Source of the DNA: Paenibacillus sp. KS-LC4
GTDB taxonomy: Bacteria; Bacillota; Bacilli; Paenibacillales; Paenibacillaceae
Direction of reading: 5' to 3'
Assembly (NCBI RefSeq): GCF_036894955.1
Contig: NZ_CP145905.1
Location: 3,614,501-3,678,500, forward strand
Length of the DNA: 64,000 bases
In this document: piece by piece, positions 25,006-33,959 of the stretch
How positions within the stretch are numbered: the first letter of the stretch is position 1
Layout: each line of letters opens with the position of its first letter
The notes under the pieces: generated by a model
The model's database searches: none
What the model was told of the DNA's origin: nothing
The model's input: only the letters and a program-made list of their open reading frames with translations
Translations under genes and position numbers: made by a program

Positions 25006-26269
25006 CTTCCTGCCCCTCCTCTATTTGATTGTGATAAAACCTTTTCGTTACCCAGGCCATCCCCAGCATGGCTGCGAACATGAGCAGCGCAGGGATATAA
25101 ACCTGCTTGCTAAACGTTTCAAACAGCTTGCCATAGACGATTTGCCCAATAGGTGCTGCGATCTGTGCAACCGCCATAATGATGGCCATCACCTTTCCGA
25201 GCAAGTCATTTGGTGTCTGCCTTTGAACCCGGGTCAGCACAAAAATCGAAATGATCGTCAGTGACATCGCAATCGGAATAACACTTGCAATAAATAAAAT
25301 ATAGGCAGGATAATAACCAAGCCCCAGCATCCATGGTGTCAGCGACAGGGATAATGGCAATAGCAAAACGGCAATGATGAGCAGCCACCGAAATAAAGTG
25401 CTCATTTTCATTTTTTTCGCAAAGATGCCGATTGTTAGTGCACCCAAAATCGTGCTGCATTCCAAAATGCCCATGCCGACTCCGTAAAGTGTATCGCTGC
25501 TATGCATCGTAACCCGCAAAATAATCGGTCCGCCAACGACAAAAAACGGCGTTAAAATAAAATTGAGCAGCGCCGCTAGAATCATCGCCTTTAAAATCGA
25601 GCGCTGACGGGCTACATAGGCAAACCCTTCCTTCATATCTGCTGCAAGCGTTGCGACGATATTTTGCTTCTGCTCACGCTTTACAAACGGAATGTCCATA
25701 AATAGCTGCATGACGGCTGACAGGAAAAAAGCGATACCGCTTCCGATCAGTAACGTTTGCAGACCAAGAATGCCATACAGGATGCCGCCAAGCACTGGAG
25801 CAGCCATTTGGGCAAGAGCGCCGATGCCATTCACCATTCCATTGGCCTGCTCTAGCCGGCTCTCCTGCACCAGCAGCGGGATGCTCGCTTGTACAGCAGG
25901 CTGGTACATCGCACTGATTAGCGATAGCAATACCATCACCATACCAATAACAGCAACCGTTGCGTGTCCCCCTGTCAATAGGAACAAAAAGCCCAGAACA
26001 ACCAAGCAGCTTGCAAAATCGAATATAACGATTAAATGACGGCGATTGAAACGATCAGCGATAGCCCCGCCAATTGGCGACAGCAGCAGCGGGATGCTGG
26101 ATAACGCATAGAGCGTGCCAAAAATATCCGCCCGCCCTGTAAGATCCAGTGCATAAAGCGATAGGCCAAAGCGCAGCAGAGCGCTCCCTAAAATCGAAAT
26201 AATTTGTCCTAACAGGAGCAGCTGGAAGTTTCTTCCGAACCACTCTTTTTTCGCTTGGCTTTGTATCAT
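24995..26269 (-). CDS. MFS transporter, drug-efflux type
   Basis: 424 aa with about 12 transmembrane helices and the MFS loop motif GGAIADRFNRRHLIV between helices 2 and 3. Resembles the MFS_3 group that includes macrolide and siderophore exporters. The ATG at 26269 follows GGAGGAGC. It is the first gene of an operon MFS-permease-ATPase and has a palindromic operator in its leader, implying control by the adjacent TetR protein. Confidence 0.9.
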   Translation of the reverse strand: MIQSQAKKEWFGRNFQLLLLGQIISILGSALLRFGLSLYALDLTGRADIFGTLYALSSIPLLLSPIGGAIADRFNRRHLIVIFDFASCLVVLGFLFLLTGGHATVAVIGMVMVLLSLISAMYQPAVQASIPLLVQESRLEQANGMVNGIGALAQMAAPVLGGILYGILGLQTLLIGSGIAFFLSAVMQLFMDIPFVKREQKQNIVATLAADMKEGFAYVARQRSILKAMILAALLNFILTPFFVVGGPIILRVTMHSSDTLYGVGMGILECSTILGALTIGIFAKKMKMSTLFRWLLIIAVLLLPLSLSLTPWMLGLGYYPAYILFIASVIPIAMSLTIISIFVLTRVQRQTPNDLLGKVMAIIMAVAQIAAPIGQIVYGKLFETFSKQVYIPALLMFAAMLGMAWVTKRFYHNQIEEGQEVAR

Positions 26270-26312
26270 CAATTAGCTCCTCCTTAAAAAATAGGCTTGT
26301 TGTTTGTTGTTG

Positions 26313-26331
26313 TAGACTGACCGTCAGTCTA
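26313..26331 (-). promoter_or_regulatory. TetR-family operator before the MFS-ABC operon
   Basis: TAGACTGACCGTCAGTCTA is a perfect 19-bp palindrome about a single centre base. It lies directly after a -10-like TATTAT (26331-26336 on minus), where a bound dimer would block transcription. It shares size and TAGAC...GTCTA ends with the site upstream of the regulator gene. Confidence 0.75.
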
Positions 26332-26472
26332 TAATATTCAAAAAAATAAGCGGCCATACAAGCGTAACCAGCCATTGAACAGCCAGCAGCAAACTTAAAT
26401 ACGCTAACGGCCACGCCCAAGATGCGCAGCTTGAGTGCAGCGCTAATGCGGGGAATTCCAGATGATTTCGGG

Positions 26473-27108
26473 TTATTTCGGGTTAATCAGCATATCCAAT
26501 ATAAAATCAAAGCTGCCTTTTTTCGCTCCTAGCGTCGTTTCCATAACATGAATAAAGGCCTTCGCCTTCTGGAACATCTCCTCTGGCTGCCATTCGAATA
26601 AACCTTCATCGAACAGAAAAGTGGAAGCTACAATTAAAAATTCAACCGTCTCCTTCGGGTATTCAGTCTGAAAAATTTGCTCCTCTATGCCTTGCTCAAT
26701 GACTGCTGTTAATACTGGCGCCAAGTGGATAATGGTCTGTACGAGGCTTTTCTGATGCATTTCGGCATTGCCGACCTGGTGAAATTGCTCCAGCAGCAGC
26801 TCCTTACGGTCACCATCCTTAGGCTTCTGAACCATCAATATTTGAAACAGCTTGATCAGGGTCGGCAGCTCCGAGCTTGCGGCTATGCTTTTTGCAGAAG
26901 CAACATCCGCCGCCACAATCCGCATAATGATTGCATCCATAACCTCCTCTTTGGATTTAAAGTAATAATAAAATGTCCCCTTCGCAATGCCAATCTCCTG
27001 AAGGATGTCATTAATCGTCGTTTTATTGTAGCCCTTCGTATAAAAAAGCATTTCTGCCGTATCTAAAATTTCATTTTTACGTTCTTCCGGATCTTTCAGT
27101 ATACGCAT
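26473..27108 (-). CDS. TetR/AcrR-family transcriptional regulator
   Basis: 211 aa. The N-terminal helix-turn-helix (RKNEILDTAEMLFYTKGY … TINDILQEIGIAKGTFYYYF) is canonical at residues about 10-56. A helical ligand-binding domain follows. Likely represses itself and the MFS-ABC operon through the two palindromes at 27133-27151 and 26313-26331. Confidence 0.93.
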   Translation of the reverse strand: MRILKDPEERKNEILDTAEMLFYTKGYNKTTINDILQEIGIAKGTFYYYFKSKEEVMDAIIMRIVAADVASAKSIAASSELPTLIKLFQILMVQKPKDGDRKELLLEQFHQVGNAEMHQKSLVQTIIHLAPVLTAVIEQGIEEQIFQTEYPKETVEFLIVASTFLFDEGLFEWQPEEMFQKAKAFIHVMETTLGAKKGSFDFILDMLINPK

Positions 27109-27132
27109 CGTCCGCTTCGTCGCTCCTCTCTA

Positions 27133-27185
27133 TAGACCGTCGGTCGGTCTAGTGCTAGTATAAGCCATAATTTGGGCAAAATCAA
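27133..27185 (-). promoter_or_regulatory. Promoter and operator of the TetR gene
   Basis: On the minus strand TTGATT, a 17-nt spacer and TATACT form a good sigma-A promoter (27180-27185 and 27157-27162). The palindrome TAGACCG-TCGGT-CGGTCTA (27133-27151) covers the start point, consistent with autorepression. Confidence 0.75.
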
Positions 27186-27204
27186 TGTTATTTTGAGCTG
27201 CCAT

Positions 27205-27296
27205 AAGCAAAAACGACTTCGTCGTCCTTCCATTAGACGCTATCGTTTTGGCGATAACGTATAGAGTACGGATAATAATATTCATATCCTGTCCAA
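27205..27296. repeat. Diverged candidate copy of the two-hairpin repeat
   Basis: AAAACGACTTCGTCG ... CGCTATCGTTTTGGCG followed by GTATAGAGTACGGATA ... TATCCTGTCC has the same hairpin order and spacing as the clear copies, but low sequence identity. Lies between the TetR promoter and the trpA terminator. Confidence 0.3.
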
Positions 27297-27302
27297 GTAA
27301 AA

Positions 27303-27338
27303 AAGAGGCGCAGAATATGCTCCTATTCTGCGCCTCTT
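27303..27338 (-). terminator. Terminator of the trp operon
   Basis: A perfect 14-bp stem AAGAGGCGCAGAAT / ATTCTGCGCCTCTT with an 8-nt loop and a minus-strand T-run. It separates trpA from everything to the left. Confidence 0.9.
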
Positions 27339-27372
27339 ATATGATGCCTCCCGCAAAGAGGCTGAGTATGCT

Positions 27373-28179
27373 CTAGCCTTTCAGATCAGCTACAAACTCG
27401 CCGATCTGCTTTAAGCCCTCTGCACGGGTATTCTCCTTCTCAAGCAGTTGAATGGATTCTTCAATTTTGCGTACAATTGCACTGCCTACCACAACACCAT
27501 CGCATTGCTTGGAGAAGCGCTCCACCTGCTCACGGCTCGAAATACCAAACCCAACGGCGATCGGCAGATCAGTCGCTTCCCGCACAGTAGCGAGAAAATC
27601 GTCGATTCCACTGTGGAATTCAGCACGCACGCCCGTTACGCCCAGCGAGGATACGCAGTAGACGAAGCCTTTCGCCTTTTGTGAAATACGTACGACCCGA
27701 TCCTTGGAGGTCGGTGCGACAAGCGGAATAAGGTGAATGCCCGCGGCTTCCGCCAGCCGGCGAACCTCGGCATCCTCTTCAATCGGCAGATCGGGAATGA
27801 TCAAGCCGCTGATTTCTTTATTTTTCACCAGCTCCATAAACGCTTCCAGACCGAACTGCAGCACCGGATTAAAGTAGGTGAACAGGATGAAAGGCAGCTT
27901 CACGCCGGCTTCACGCGCCTGCGCCGCAGCTTCAATGCAGTCGCGCAGCGTAATGCTGCTTCTCAAGGCACGCTCGGAAGCTCGCTGAATGACTGGACCA
28001 TCCGCAAGCGGATCAGAATAAGGAACGCCCAGCTCGATTAGATCTGCACCGGATTCCTCCAGCTGCTTAATAATCGACAATGAGGTTGAAAGGTCAGGAT
28101 CTCCTACCGTTATAAAAGGGATCAGCGCGGTACGCTTTTCCTCACGTAGCTTTGCAAATACCGTATCAATGAGATTCAT
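27373..28179 (-). CDS. trpA: Tryptophan synthase alpha chain
   Basis: Cleaves indole-3-glycerol phosphate to indole, which is channelled to TrpB. TIM barrel with the catalytic [19 protein letters not shown] region, [21 protein letters not shown] and the phosphate-binding GFGISS. The ATG at 28179 is preceded by GGAGG; the start overlaps trpB by 14 bp. 268 aa. Last gene of trpEDCFBA. Confidence 0.96.
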   Translation of the reverse strand: MNLIDTVFAKLREEKRTALIPFITVGDPDLSTSLSIIKQLEESGADLIELGVPYSDPLADGPVIQRASERALRSSITLRDCIEAAAQAREAGVKLPFILFTYFNPVLQFGLEAFMELVKNKEISGLIIPDLPIEEDAEVRRLAEAAGIHLIPLVAPTSKDRVVRISQKAKGFVYCVSSLGVTGVRAEFHSGIDDFLATVREATDLPIAVGFGISSREQVERFSKQCDGVVVGSAIVRKIEESIQLLEKENTRAEGLKQIGEFVADLKG

Positions 28180-29371
28180 CAACTGCGCCTCCCAGCTTGC
28201 TCATAATCGTCTCTACATCTTTATCGCCGCGGCCGGACAGGCTGACAACAATAATTTGATCTTTATCAAGCGTTGGTGCCAGCTTGACCGTCTGGGCAAT
28301 CGCATGCGCCGACTCCAGCGCTGGAATGATGCCTTCTGTTCGCGACAGCAGCTGCAAGGCATCCATTGCTTCATCGTCCGTAATCGGAAAATATTCCGCG
28401 CGGCCCGAATCCTTCAAATACGAATGCTCAGGGCCAATGCCAGGATAATCGAGACCAGCCGAAATGGAATGTGCAGGCAGCACTTGTCCATTGTCATCCT
28501 GAAGCACATAGCTCAGCGAGCCTTGGAATACGCCATGACGGCCTTTCGTCATCGTTGCCGCATGCTCATCGGTCTCAACTCCGCGTCCCGCTGCTTCAAC
28601 ACCGATCAAACGCACAGCCGCATCTTCAATAAACGGGTAAAAAATACCGATCGCATTGCTGCCGCCGCCAACTGCTGCGACTACATAATCCGGCAGACGT
28701 CCTTCCTCTGCCACAATTTGCTTGCGCGCTTCGTCCCCGATAATCCGCTGAAAATCGCGGACGATCATCGGATATGGATGCGGCCCTGTCGCCGAGCCCA
28801 AAATATAATACGTATCGTCTACATGGCTAACCCAGTAGCGGAGCGTTTCATTACAGGCATCCTTAAGTGTGCGTGTTCCCGAAAGAACCGGCACGACTTC
28901 GGCTCCAAGCAGCTGCATGCGGAAAACATTGAGCTGCTGGCGCTTCATATCTTCCTCGCCCATAAATACTTTGCATTCCAGTCCAAGCAATGCCGCAATC
29001 GTTGCCGAAGCAACCCCATGCTGGCCAGCGCCCGTTTCGGCAATAATTTTCGTTTTGCCCATGCGCTTTGCAAGAACGCCCTGACCGATTGTATTATTGA
29101 TTTTGTGGGCGCCCGTATGGTTTAAATCCTCACGCTTCAAATAAATTTTAGCACCGCCAAGCTGCTCGCTCAGGCGCTCTGCATAATAGAGCGAGGTAGG
29201 TCTGCCTGAATATTTATGCAGCAAATTGCGGATTTCCTCTTGGAAGGATTCATCCTTGGAATAGTGATTGTACGCTTCCTCCAGCTCAAGCAGTGCGTTC
29301 ATCAATGTCTCGGGAACATAACGGCCGCCAAACTTGCCATAGCGACCATTTTCATCCGGTACTCGGTTCAT
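28166..29371 (-). CDS. trpB: Tryptophan synthase beta chain
   Basis: PLP enzyme joining indole and serine to tryptophan. The PLP lysine lies in [15 protein letters not shown] (residue about 90), with [10 protein letters not shown], the phosphate-binding GGGSNAIG and the C-terminal SLSGRGDKD. 401 aa. ATG overlaps the trpF stop by 4 bp. Confidence 0.97.
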   Translation of the reverse strand: MNRVPDENGRYGKFGGRYVPETLMNALLELEEAYNHYSKDESFQEEIRNLLHKYSGRPTSLYYAERLSEQLGGAKIYLKREDLNHTGAHKINNTIGQGVLAKRMGKTKIIAETGAGQHGVASATIAALLGLECKVFMGEEDMKRQQLNVFRMQLLGAEVVPVLSGTRTLKDACNETLRYWVSHVDDTYYILGSATGPHPYPMIVRDFQRIIGDEARKQIVAEEGRLPDYVVAAVGGGSNAIGIFYPFIEDAAVRLIGVEAAGRGVETDEHAATMTKGRHGVFQGSLSYVLQDDNGQVLPAHSISAGLDYPGIGPEHSYLKDSGRAEYFPITDDEAMDALQLLSRTEGIIPALESAHAIAQTVKLAPTLDKDQIIVVSLSGRGDKDVETIMSKLGGAVDESH

Positions 29372-30126
29372 CGTTGCATCACCTTTCTGACGAATAATTT
29401 AATTTTCTCAATATCTTTAACGCCGTCCGTCTCTACTCCGCTGGACACATCGAGGCCGTTCGGAGCATACGCAGCTAACAATTCCTGTACGTTGTCCGGG
29501 TTTAGACCACCCGCTACATAAAGCGGCACATTCAATTGCGCTGCCGCCGTTTGGTAGTCAGCGATAACCTCCCAGTTGAACGCTTTGCCCGTACCTCCCC
29601 CGGCAGTGTCGATCAGAACAGCATCGACCTTGCCACCATAAGGAGCGAGCCGAGCAGTTGCCGCCTCCACCCCAGCAAGAGCATCTCCGTCCTTATCAGC
29701 AGCTTTATCAGCATCTTGGTCAGCTCCATTGCCAGCAGCCTTCTCAGCCTGAACAATTGCTTCCTCGCGTATAGAAAATACCTTCCACACCTTAACAGCA
29801 AATTGCTCACGTACCGCTTCGCAAAAAGCCGGTGTTTCACTGCCATGCAGCTGTACCACGTCGAGCGGAGCAATAGCCAGCGTCTCGCGCAGCTCCGCAA
29901 GCGCTGGATTGACGAATACGCCGACGGTTTGGGGACGCTGCCCTGCTGCCGCCTTCAAGCCGTGTACTGCCGCAACCAGCTCTGCTGCTTGCGCAGGCAG
30001 CACTTGACGCTTGCTAGCCGCAAATACAAATCCAATATCATGGAACGGCAGCCCGTCCATTTGCTGAATCGTCTCTACCGTTTTCAGGCCGCAAATTTTA
30101 ATCCGGGGAAGCGTCTGCGCCTGCAC
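29368..30126 (-). CDS. trpF: Phosphoribosylanthranilate isomerase with an inserted low-complexity segment
   Basis: Amadori rearrangement of phosphoribosylanthranilate. Motifs: [11 protein letters not shown] (catalytic Cys), [28 protein letters not shown] (catalytic Asp) and the phosphate-binding [14 protein letters not shown]. At 252 aa it is about 35 longer than usual. The excess is an Ala/Asp/Lys-rich insertion around residues 125-160 ([16 protein letters not shown]) between the VFSIRE strand and the conserved [14 protein letters not shown] start, touching the trpC stop. Confidence 0.94.
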   Translation of the reverse strand: MQAQTLPRIKICGLKTVETIQQMDGLPFHDIGFVFAASKRQVLPAQAAELVAAVHGLKAAAGQRPQTVGVFVNPALAELRETLAIAPLDVVQLHGSETPAFCEAVREQFAVKVWKVFSIREEAIVQAEKAAGNGADQDADKAADKDGDALAGVEAATARLAPYGGKVDAVLIDTAGGGTGKAFNWEVIADYQTAAAQLNVPLYVAGGLNPDNVQELLAAYAPNGLDVSSGVETDGVKDIEKIKLFVRKVMQR

Positions 30127-30920
30127 TAGCGTCTCACCGGACCCATCAAGTCTATAATAGCCTGACCTGCATCAGCCTGGCGCATGAAATGCTCGCCAAT
30201 TAGAACCCCTTGCGCGCCAATACGTTGCAAATAATCCATATCTGCCGGACCGGCAATGCCGCTCTCGCTAATCACGGTCACCCCTTGCGGCATCAAGCCG
30301 ATCAGCTGCTCCGTTGTACGCAGATCCGTGACAAAGCTTTTCAAATCGCGATTGTTGACTCCAATAAGCGTCGCTTTGTTCAGCTCAAGCACCGCCTCCA
30401 GCTCCTCGCGGTTGTGCACCTCGACCAGCACATCCATGCCAAGCGAAACAGCTGTATCATACAGCTCAGACATTTGCTGCTTCGTCAATATCGCCGCAAT
30501 GAGCAAAATCGCATCCGCGCCAATGACTCTCGCCTCGTACACCTGACGATAATCAATCATAAAATCCTTGCGGAGCAGCGGAAGGCTAACCGTATCCCTC
30601 ACGAGCGTCAAATACTCGTTTGCCCCTTGAAAATACTGCCTGTCTGTCAGCACGGAAATACAATCCGCGCCGGCCTGCTCATACGCAGCTGCCAGCTCCG
30701 CCGGGTGAAATTCAGGGCGAATCAGCCCTTTAGAAGGCGAAGCTTTTTTCACCTCGGCAATGAGTCCAACCGTGCGCTTGCGGCCCGTAGTCAATGCACG
30801 CTCAAAGCCGCGGCACGGAGCAAGCTCGGCAATCGTCCGCTCATATTCCGCCAAATGGAAGGTGGAGGATAGCGCTTCAACCTCTTCGCGCTTTGTTGCT
30901 ACGATTTTATCCAAAAACAT
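30126..30920 (-). CDS. trpC: Indole-3-glycerol phosphate synthase
   Basis: Closes the indole ring from carboxyphenylamino-deoxyribulose phosphate. Motifs: LDKIVATKREEVE at the start, IAEVKKASPSKG, LLRKDFMID with the catalytic lysine, IGVNNRDLKSF and SESGI. 264 aa. Start overlaps trpD by 14 bp and is preceded by GGAGAG. Confidence 0.96.
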   Translation of the reverse strand: MFLDKIVATKREEVEALSSTFHLAEYERTIAELAPCRGFERALTTGRKRTVGLIAEVKKASPSKGLIRPEFHPAELAAAYEQAGADCISVLTDRQYFQGANEYLTLVRDTVSLPLLRKDFMIDYRQVYEARVIGADAILLIAAILTKQQMSELYDTAVSLGMDVLVEVHNREELEAVLELNKATLIGVNNRDLKSFVTDLRTTEQLIGLMPQGVTVISESGIAGPADMDYLQRIGAQGVLIGEHFMRQADAGQAIIDLMGPVRR

Positions 30921-31962
30921 GGGTCAGCTCTCCTGTCGTTTGAATGAGGCCAAGCAGCTTTTGCTCGGCTAATCCGGAATCAATCATGTCCGCCGCGATT
31001 TTAACACCATCTGTCAAGCTCGCAGCAGCTCCGCCCACATAAATGCAAGCCCCTGCATTCGCAAGCACGATATCGCGATAGGCGCCGCGCTGCTCTCCGC
31101 TGAATATGCCGCGAATAATCGCCGCATTGGCTGCTGGATCGCCGCCGAGCACCTCGCTGATCGGGTAGCGGGTGAGGCCCAGCTCCTCCGGCGTAATTTC
31201 ATACGTGCGAACCTCGCCGCCTCGCAGCTCCGATACTCGAGTTGGTGCCGAAATGCTAATTTCGTCCAGCCCGTCGTTGCTGCTCACGACCATTGCACGT
31301 TTGACGCCAAGCTCTGCCAGCACCGAAGCGACGGTATCCGTTTTCTTAGCATCATACAAGCCGATTAGCTGGCGATCAGCACCAGCAGGATTCGTCAGCG
31401 GGCCCAGCATATTAAATATCGTCCGTATGCCCAGCTCTTTACGTGGAACAGAAGCATGGCGAAGCGATGGATGGTACAGCTGCGCAAACATGAAGCAGAT
31501 GCCGACCTGCTTCAGACATTCCTCCGCCTGCTCCGGCGTGAGCGTAATTTGCACGCCCAGCGCCTCCAACACATCAGCGCTGCCCGCTTTGCCTGACATC
31601 GCGCGGTTGCCATGCTTGGCTACGCGAATGCCGGCTGCCGCCGCAATAATCGCCGAGGACGTCGATATATTGAATTTATGAATACCGGAGCCGCCTGTAC
31701 CGCAAGTATCAAGCAGCCCTTCCTGCTCAGTCTGCACATGGCTCGAATGCGCCCGCATCGCCTGAGCAAAGCCTGTAATTTCGTCCTTCGTCTCGCCCTT
31801 CATACGCAGCGCCGTCACGACACCTGCAATTTGAACCGGCGTCGCATCGCCATTCATAATAATATCCATAACGGAGCGGGCTTCTTCGCGTGACAAATGC
31901 TCGCTGCCGATTAATTTAGTTAACGCGCTTTGCATCGTAATCGGTGTTAGACTGTTTGTCAT
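30907..31962 (-). CDS. trpD: Anthranilate phosphoribosyltransferase
   Basis: Transfers phosphoribosyl from PRPP to anthranilate. Contains the PRPP-binding DTCGTGGSG and NISTSSAI, KHGNRAMSGKAGSADVLEAL, and the metal-binding DGLDEIS. 351 aa. ATGA overlap with trpE. Confidence 0.97.
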   Translation of the reverse strand: MTNSLTPITMQSALTKLIGSEHLSREEARSVMDIIMNGDATPVQIAGVVTALRMKGETKDEITGFAQAMRAHSSHVQTEQEGLLDTCGTGGSGIHKFNISTSSAIIAAAAGIRVAKHGNRAMSGKAGSADVLEALGVQITLTPEQAEECLKQVGICFMFAQLYHPSLRHASVPRKELGIRTIFNMLGPLTNPAGADRQLIGLYDAKKTDTVASVLAELGVKRAMVVSSNDGLDEISISAPTRVSELRGGEVRTYEITPEELGLTRYPISEVLGGDPAANAAIIRGIFSGEQRGAYRDIVLANAGACIYVGGAAASLTDGVKIAADMIDSGLAEQKLLGLIQTTGELTHVFG

Positions 31963-33551
31963 TGTCCGAAGCCCTCCCCTGCTTTAATGTAATAATCGCT
32001 ATTAATGGCATTGAAGCTCTGAACACTTACGTCTCCAGGCTTGCCAAACAGCTGTTCAGCGGCCCGAATGGCCGTCAGCAGCGCCTTCGCTTTATTCACC
32101 GTTTCGGTATATTCGCTTTCCGGAACAGAATCCCAGACGATGCCTGCCCCGCTCTGCACGTAGGCTTTGCCATTTTTGAAAATGATCGTCCGAATCGTGA
32201 TGCAGGTGTCGAGCGTACCGCCGAAGCCTAAATAACCAATCGCTCCAGCGTAAGCGCCGCGAGCTTCATTTTCAAGCTCAGCGATAATTTCCATCGCCCG
32301 CAGCTTCGGTGCGCCAGACACGGTGCCGGCAGGAAGACAGGAGAGAAACGCATCGTAAAAATCCTTGTCCTCCCGCAGCTTGCCCGTCACATTCGAAACG
32401 ATATGCATAACGTGGGAGTAACGCTCGATTTCCATGAAGGAATCGCATTTCACCGAGCCGAACTCGGATACGCGGCCAATGTCGTTGCGACCTAAGTCAA
32501 CAAGCATCAGATGCTCCGCGCGCTCCTTCTCGTCTGCCAGCAAATCCTGCTCCAGCGCCAGATCCTCCTCCGGCGTTTTGCCGCGAGGGCGCGTTCCGGC
32601 GATTGGGCGGGTTTCCACCTTGCTGCCATCTACCTTAACGAGCGCCTCCGGCGATGTGCCGACGATTACCTCTTCGCCCATTTTCAAATAATACATGTAA
32701 GGTGAAGGGTTCATCGTGCGAAGCACGCGGTACACATGCAGCGGATCAACGTCGGTCTCAATGCTGAAGCGCTGGGACAGCACCACCTGGAAAATATCGC
32801 CTGCGCGAATGTACTCCTTCGCTTTGTCGACATTGGCGATGAACTGCTCCTTCGTCAAATTAGACTGCACCTCGCCAACCTCAGGCATCGTAGGCACGCC
32901 TGCCCCAATTGGAACGGGGATTTTCACCTGCTGCTGCAAGCGCTCTACCGTCGCTTCGATTTTGGCAACTGCTGCGTTATACGCCTCTTCAACGCCATAG
33001 GACTGAACAATGCCAGTCTGCGTCGTCTCCTTCGGCACATGCACATTGCCGATAATTTGCAGCTGCTGCTTGAAGTGGTCGAACACGATGACTTGATCGC
33101 AGAACATAAACTGCAAATCGTTCATTTCTAAATCATCAACGCGGTGAGCTGGAAGCTTCTCATAATATTGCAGCAAATCGTAGCCGAAAAATCCGATCGC
33201 CCCGCCCGTAAAAGGAGGAAGATGGGACATCGCCGGGCTGCGATAGTAACGAAGATGATCCTTCAGCAAGCTTAGCGGCTTATCGTCGAAGCTGATTTTT
33301 TCACCATTTTTCTCAAAAATCATTTTGCCGTTTTTGCCGTACAGCATCATAAACGGATCGGTCCCAATGAAAGAATAACGCGCCCATTTCACGCCGCCCT
33401 CTACACTTTCAAGCAGAAATGCATGCTTTTCCTTGGCAAAATGCTGAAATAGCCGAATCGGCGTCTCCGTATCCGCCATCATATAACGAACGATCGGAAT
33501 GAGATTGTATTCCTCCGAGAGCTTGACCACTTGCTGTAATTCACTATTCAT
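31959..33551 (-). CDS. trpE: Anthranilate synthase component I
   Basis: Converts chorismate and ammonia (from a glutaminase subunit encoded elsewhere) to anthranilate. C-terminal chorismate-binding domain with GTSPEALVKV, RPIAGTRPRGKTPEED, DLGRNDIGRV, LPAGTVSGAPK and GAIGYLGFGG. The N-terminal domain carries the tryptophan feedback site (LLESVEGG region). No glutaminase subunit (trpG/pabA) is in this operon, as in B. subtilis. ATG at 33551 chosen for the GGGGG site 8 nt upstream; about 530 aa. Controlled by TRAP attenuation (leader at 33599-33918). Confidence 0.96.
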   Translation of the reverse strand: MNSELQQVVKLSEEYNLIPIVRYMMADTETPIRLFQHFAKEKHAFLLESVEGGVKWARYSFIGTDPFMMLYGKNGKMIFEKNGEKISFDDKPLSLLKDHLRYYRSPAMSHLPPFTGGAIGFFGYDLLQYYEKLPAHRVDDLEMNDLQFMFCDQVIVFDHFKQQLQIIGNVHVPKETTQTGIVQSYGVEEAYNAAVAKIEATVERLQQQVKIPVPIGAGVPTMPEVGEVQSNLTKEQFIANVDKAKEYIRAGDIFQVVLSQRFSIETDVDPLHVYRVLRTMNPSPYMYYLKMGEEVIVGTSPEALVKVDGSKVETRPIAGTRPRGKTPEEDLALEQDLLADEKERAEHLMLVDLGRNDIGRVSEFGSVKCDSFMEIERYSHVMHIVSNVTGKLREDKDFYDAFLSCLPAGTVSGAPKLRAMEIIAELENEARGAYAGAIGYLGFGGTLDTCITIRTIIFKNGKAYVQSGAGIVWDSVPESEYTETVNKAKALLTAIRAAEQLFGKPGDVSVQSFNAINSDYYIKAGEGFGQ

Positions 33552-33598
33552 CGTTACGTCCCCCTTCTCGCTATGTGTAGACACATTCAAAATAAAAA

Positions 33599-33618
33599 GC
33601 CCCTGCCAAGGCAGGGGC
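33599..33618 (-). terminator. trpE: trp leader attenuator terminator
   Basis: GCCCCTGCC-TT-GGCAGGGGC followed by TTTTTATTTT on the minus strand, 48 bp before the trpE ATG. The left arm of this stem and the 16 nt before it (33619-33634) can instead pair with the TRAP-binding region, so the terminator is conditional. Confidence 0.88.
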
Positions 33619-33692
33619 GTTGATTTAAGATGAGGACAAAAAAGTAAAGGCTAGCCTGCAAATAAACCTATAGCAGCATCTTGTGCAAACGT

Positions 33693-33810
33693 TTGTACGC
33701 AAACGTAAACAGCTGTCGCCATCTCCTACGATGGATAGACTCTTCTTACGTTGAAATAGAAATCGACTATAAGCGCTAAACTTATACATCCTCTATTCCA
33801 TCATTACGCA
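33693..33810. repeat. Diverged two-hairpin repeat inside the trp leader
   Basis: AACGTAAACAGCTGTCGCC ... GGATAGACTCTTCTTACGTT then GAAATAGAAATCGACTATAAG ... follows the order of the dispersed repeat with several substitutions. A separate short hairpin ACGTTTG-CGTA-CAAACGT lies beside it. It falls in the loop between the two arms of the trp antiterminator. Confidence 0.45.
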
Positions 33811-33843
33811 CTCTGCTCTACAGTCATTATATTCGCAACTTGG

Positions 33844-33911
33844 CTATACTCGTCTCTGCTCTGCTCATCTAATTTCAACTAAACCTGCTCACTTGCTACT
33901 CAACTAGTCTC
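33844..33911 (-). promoter_or_regulatory. TRAP-binding site and antiterminator 5' arm in the trp leader
   Basis: On the minus-strand RNA there are eleven GAG/UAG triplets starting (from 5') at 33911, 33906, 33901, 33890, 33881, 33871, 33866, 33861, 33856, 33851 and 33846. The last six and first three have the exact 2-nt spacers TRAP prefers. The segment at 33864-33879 pairs at 13 of 16 positions with 33619-33634, and GCAGG (33884-33888) with CCUGC of the terminator arm (33611-33615). Bound TRAP would therefore block the antiterminator and allow termination. Confidence 0.85.
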
Positions 33912-33924
33912 ATTTACTTCATCC

Positions 33925-33954
33925 AATATACAACATCTTGTGCCTGATCGTCAA
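33925..33954 (-). promoter_or_regulatory. trp operon promoter
   Basis: TTGACG (33949-33954), 18-nt spacer and TATATT (33925-33930) on the minus strand, just past the aroH stop. The predicted start near 33918 places the first TRAP triplet at about +8 and gives a leader of about 365 nt. The 408-bp aroH-trpE gap is entirely occupied by this leader. Confidence 0.75.
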
Positions 33955-33959
33955 TTAGA

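Noticed and set aside
21861-27185. Cassette as a transposon or genomic island
   Set aside because: No transposase, integrase, tRNA or flanking direct repeats seen; only positional evidence of insertion.
28169-29125. 318-codon open frame antisense to trpB
   Set aside because: Lies entirely opposite a certain gene, has no ribosome-binding site or recognisable domain, and reflects codon bias of trpB.
33599-33954. T-box riboswitch for the trp operon
   Set aside because: No T-box consensus before the terminator; eleven GAG/UAG triplets and a resident mtrB gene explain the leader better.
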